Shown piece by piece: positions 5,511 through 7,024 of a stretch of 7,024 nucleotides of DNA. The notes under the pieces were generated by a model. That model worked only from the letters and a program-made list of their open reading frames with translations, was not told where the DNA came from and did no database searches. Each line of letters starts with the position of its first letter. Within the stretch, counting starts at the first letter, position 1. The stretch lies in assembly GCA_038234975.1 (NCBI GenBank), contig JBBSUK010000161.1, positions 1-7,024 of the forward strand, written 5' to 3'. The position numbers were made by a program, and so were the translations under genes. The DNA comes from Schlegelella_A sp038234975. Its GTDB lineage: Bacteria; Pseudomonadota; Gammaproteobacteria; Burkholderiales; Burkholderiaceae_C.

Positions 5511-6848
5511 TCATGACTGGCAGTCTGCAGCCGTCCGCCGGGTCAGCTTCTTCTCGCTGAGGTACTTGTCGGAGCCGGCCTTGACCATCGGCTTGAGAAG
5601 CGAATCGTCGGCCTGCATGAAGTCGCTCGTCATGCTCCACTTCGCGCCGTCCCAGGTCTGGATGCGGGCCCACGTCGAGCCCATGTGGTCGGCGCAGGAG
5701 GTCGAGATCGGCCGCAGCACGCCGGCGAAGCCGAGCGCGTCGAGCTTCTTCTGGTCGAGCGCGAGGTTCTCGAAGCCCCAGCGCACCTGCTCGGGCGTCA
5801 CCACCTTGCCCTTGCCGTAGCGCTCCTGGGCGCGGCGGACCGCCTCGACGCCGAGCATCTGGATCAGCACGCCGCGGGTGTAGAGCACCGAGCCGACATC
5901 TTCACGCGGACCGGTGCCGTTGCCCTTGTCGTAGACGTACTTGAGGATGTCCTGGATGACCTTCGGCGACGTGCCCGACGGGTTCAGCGCCAGCGCGTTG
6001 TAGCCCTTGGCGCCCATGCCGACGTCCTTCACGTCGGGTTCCGCGCCGGCCCACCACACGCCGTACATCTTGTCGCGCGGGTAGCCGGTTGCCTGTGCCT
6101 CCTTCAGCGCCGTCGAGTTCATGATGCCCCAGCCCCAGAGGAACACGAAGTCGGGCCGGCTCTGGCGAACCTGCAGCCACGCGGCCTTCTGCTCGGTGCC
6201 CGGCGCGGTGACCGGAATCAGCTGCAGTTCGAAGCCGTCGAGCTTGGCGAGCTCCTGCAGCATCGGGATCGGCTCCTTGCCGAACGGCGAGTCGTGGTAG
6301 ACGAGGGCGATCTTCTTGCCCTTGAGCTTGGCGACGCCGCCTTCCCTTTTCGACACCGCCTGCACGAGGATGTCGGCGGCGGTCCAGTAGCTGCCCATCA
6401 GCTCGAAATTCCACGGGAACGCGAAGCCGTCCTGTGCGATCGAGAGACCGTAGCCGGGCGTGAGCAGGGGGATCTTGTCGGTCGGCGCCTTGTCGGTCAG
6501 GGCGAACGTGATTCCGGTCGACTGCGGCTCGAAGTACGTGATGCCGGGCCGGCTCTTGAGTCGTTCGTAGCACTCGACGCCGCGGTCGGTGGCGTAGCCG
6601 GTCTCGCATTCTTCCCAGGTGACCTTGACGCCGTTGATGCCGCCGTCGCGGGCGTTGATCATCTTCAGGTAGTCCTGCTTGCCGTTGGCCCACGGCGTGC
6701 CGTTGGGCGCGTAGGCGCCGGTCCGGTAGACGAGCAGCGGGAAGAACTGCTCCTGGGCCTGCGCGAAAGCGGACGGGCTCGCGGCCAGCGCGCTGGCCGC
6801 GATCGCGGTGCCGAGCGCGAGGCGCTCGAGGGTGGTCTTGAAGGTCAT
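5511..6848 (-). CDS. Periplasmic substrate-binding protein of a HAAT-type ABC transporter
   Basis: This 445-residue protein has a clear Sec signal peptide: basic MTFKTTLERL, a hydrophobic core, and likely cleavage after SPSAFA (about residue 29), giving a mature periplasmic protein. The mature part is a type I periplasmic binding protein of the LivJ/LivK superfamily, with RTGAYAPNGTPWANGKQDY near the N-terminus and KLKGKKIALVYHDSPFGKEP entering the second lobe. Cys81 and Cys93 (WEECETGYATDRGVECYER) are placed like the conserved LivJ/LivK disulfide; Cys385 and Cys443 could form another pair. At over 400 mature residues it is longer than LivJ/LivK (about 345), as I recall for versions accompanying acyl-CoA ligase genes. 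I chose the ATG at 6848: an upstream ATG at 6944 is in frame but adds 32 residues that would bury the signal peptide, and GGAG lies 10 nt before 6848. The ligand is unknown. livF follows after 49 bp. Confidence 0.95.
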   Translation of the reverse strand: MTFKTTLERLALGTAIAASALAASPSAFAQAQEQFFPLLVYRTGAYAPNGTPWANGKQDYLKMINARDGGINGVKVTWEECETGYATDRGVECYERLKSRPGITYFEPQSTGITFALTDKAPTDKIPLLTPGYGLSIAQDGFAFPWNFELMGSYWTAADILVQAVSKREGGVAKLKGKKIALVYHDSPFGKEPIPMLQELAKLDGFELQLIPVTAPGTEQKAAWLQVRQSRPDFVFLWGWGIMNSTALKEAQATGYPRDKMYGVWWAGAEPDVKDVGMGAKGYNALALNPSGTSPKVIQDILKYVYDKGNGTGPREDVGSVLYTRGVLIQMLGVEAVRRAQERYGKGKVVTPEQVRWGFENLALDQKKLDALGFAGVLRPISTSCADHMGSTWARIQTWDGAKWSMTSDFMQADDSLLKPMVKAGSDKYLSEKKLTRRTAADCQS

Positions 6849-6946
6849 GGCTTGCTGTCTCCGTGTGAAGAACGTGCACCCGCCGGTGCGTGAGGGAAAG
6901 GTGTCGAGTTCAACCCGAATCGCGATCCATTTCAATCGGGACAAGT
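6849..6946 (-). promoter_or_regulatory. Leader region of the substrate-binding protein gene
   Basis: This roughly 100-bp non-coding stretch precedes the binding-protein gene. The Shine-Dalgarno GGAG is at 6862-6859. A small hairpin, GCACC-GGCG-GGTGC (6889-6876), lies just upstream of it. A TTGAAA hexamer followed 17 bp later by TGAACT is the best promoter-like pair on the minus strand, but the -10 is poor (3 of 6). The gene may have its own promoter or be reached by transcription from upstream transporter genes. I see no clear operator. Confidence 0.3.
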
Positions 6947-7024
6947 CCGCGCGGTCGCCGGGTCAGTGCGGGAACGGCCACAGGCGCAGCTTCTCCCTTC
7001 CCGCGCGGTCGCCGGGTCAGTGCG
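6947..7024. repeat. 24-bp direct repeat with 54-bp period
   Basis: The 24-bp sequences at 6947-6970 and 7001-7024 are identical; each begins CCGCGCGGTCGCC and ends GGTCAGTGCG. They are offset by 54 bp, and the second runs to the window edge, so the true repeat may be longer. On the minus strand each copy carries a TGA preceded by a His codon in the same frame (stops at 7019-7017 and 6965-6963). The intervening sequence reads KLRLWPFPH before the second stop. This looks like a tandem duplication of the 3' end of an upstream minus-strand gene. Confidence 0.8.
7017..7024 (-). CDS. Possible last codons of an upstream transporter permease gene
   Basis: Only the final His codon and TGA stop would be in the window. 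The case rests on the duplicated copy downstream, which spells KLRLWPFPH-stop in the same frame. I recall tails of the type 'WPFP(Y/H)' from Liv-type permeases, and a permease is expected directly upstream of this binding protein. The call is an inference from context and depends on sequence beyond the right edge. Confidence 0.3.

Noticed and set aside
5685..6893. 402-codon plus-strand frame opposite the substrate-binding protein
   Set aside because: It is an antisense shadow of a clear periplasmic binding protein, with repetitive Ala/Arg/Leu/Val-rich composition.
6849..6944. 32-residue upstream extension of the substrate-binding protein
   Set aside because: It would place a non-signal sequence ahead of a textbook Sec signal peptide; the ATG at 6848 has its own Shine-Dalgarno.

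Overview
The window is GC-rich (roughly two-thirds G+C) with compact bacterial gene packing. The content points to a betaproteobacterium, most likely in or near the Burkholderiales. The tyrosyl-tRNA synthetase has the 'KLGLDPTAPDIHLGH' type of sequence familiar from that group, and it sits divergently from an M23-type cell-wall peptidase, an arrangement I recall from betaproteobacterial genomes. This placement comes from remembered family patterns, not from a search.

Layout. Positions 1-675 (minus strand, running off the left edge) hold the N-terminal part of an M23-type metallopeptidase. A 130-bp divergent intergenic region (676-805) separates it from tyrS (806-2053, plus). A cation diffusion facilitator (CDF) transporter follows 14 bp later (2068-2994, plus). 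The plus-strand pair then converges, across 37 bp, on a minus-strand operon filling 3032 to about 6848. In transcription order the operon reads: periplasmic substrate-binding protein (6848-5511), LivF-type ABC ATPase (5461-4643), a 90-residue uncharacterised protein (4617-4345), and a phenylacetate-CoA ligase-like adenylate-forming enzyme (4300-3032). Upstream, 6849-7024 holds the leader of the binding-protein gene and a 24-bp direct repeat with a 54-bp period. The repeat appears to copy the 3' end of a gene lying just beyond the right edge.

How it fits together. The minus-strand genes look like the distal half of a HAAT-type (branched-chain amino acid family) uptake system coupled to CoA activation. 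The binding protein captures a ligand, LivF powers import through permeases presumably encoded just outside the window, and the ligase-like protein could activate the imported carboxylic acid as a CoA thioester. The substrate cannot be read from the sequence; an aromatic or branched carboxylate is plausible from the ligase family. The tyrS and M23 genes are housekeeping neighbours.

Points that stand out: the 54-bp-period duplication with an in-frame stop at the right edge; the non-canonical ATP-binding loop of the ligase-like protein; the unnamed 90-residue operon member with the best ribosome-binding site in the operon; a hairpin in place of a Shine-Dalgarno before livF; and an E/N/H/D metal-site pattern in the CDF protein. 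I saw no CRISPR array, insertion sequence, tRNA or rRNA. Nothing here amounts to a clearly new biological system.
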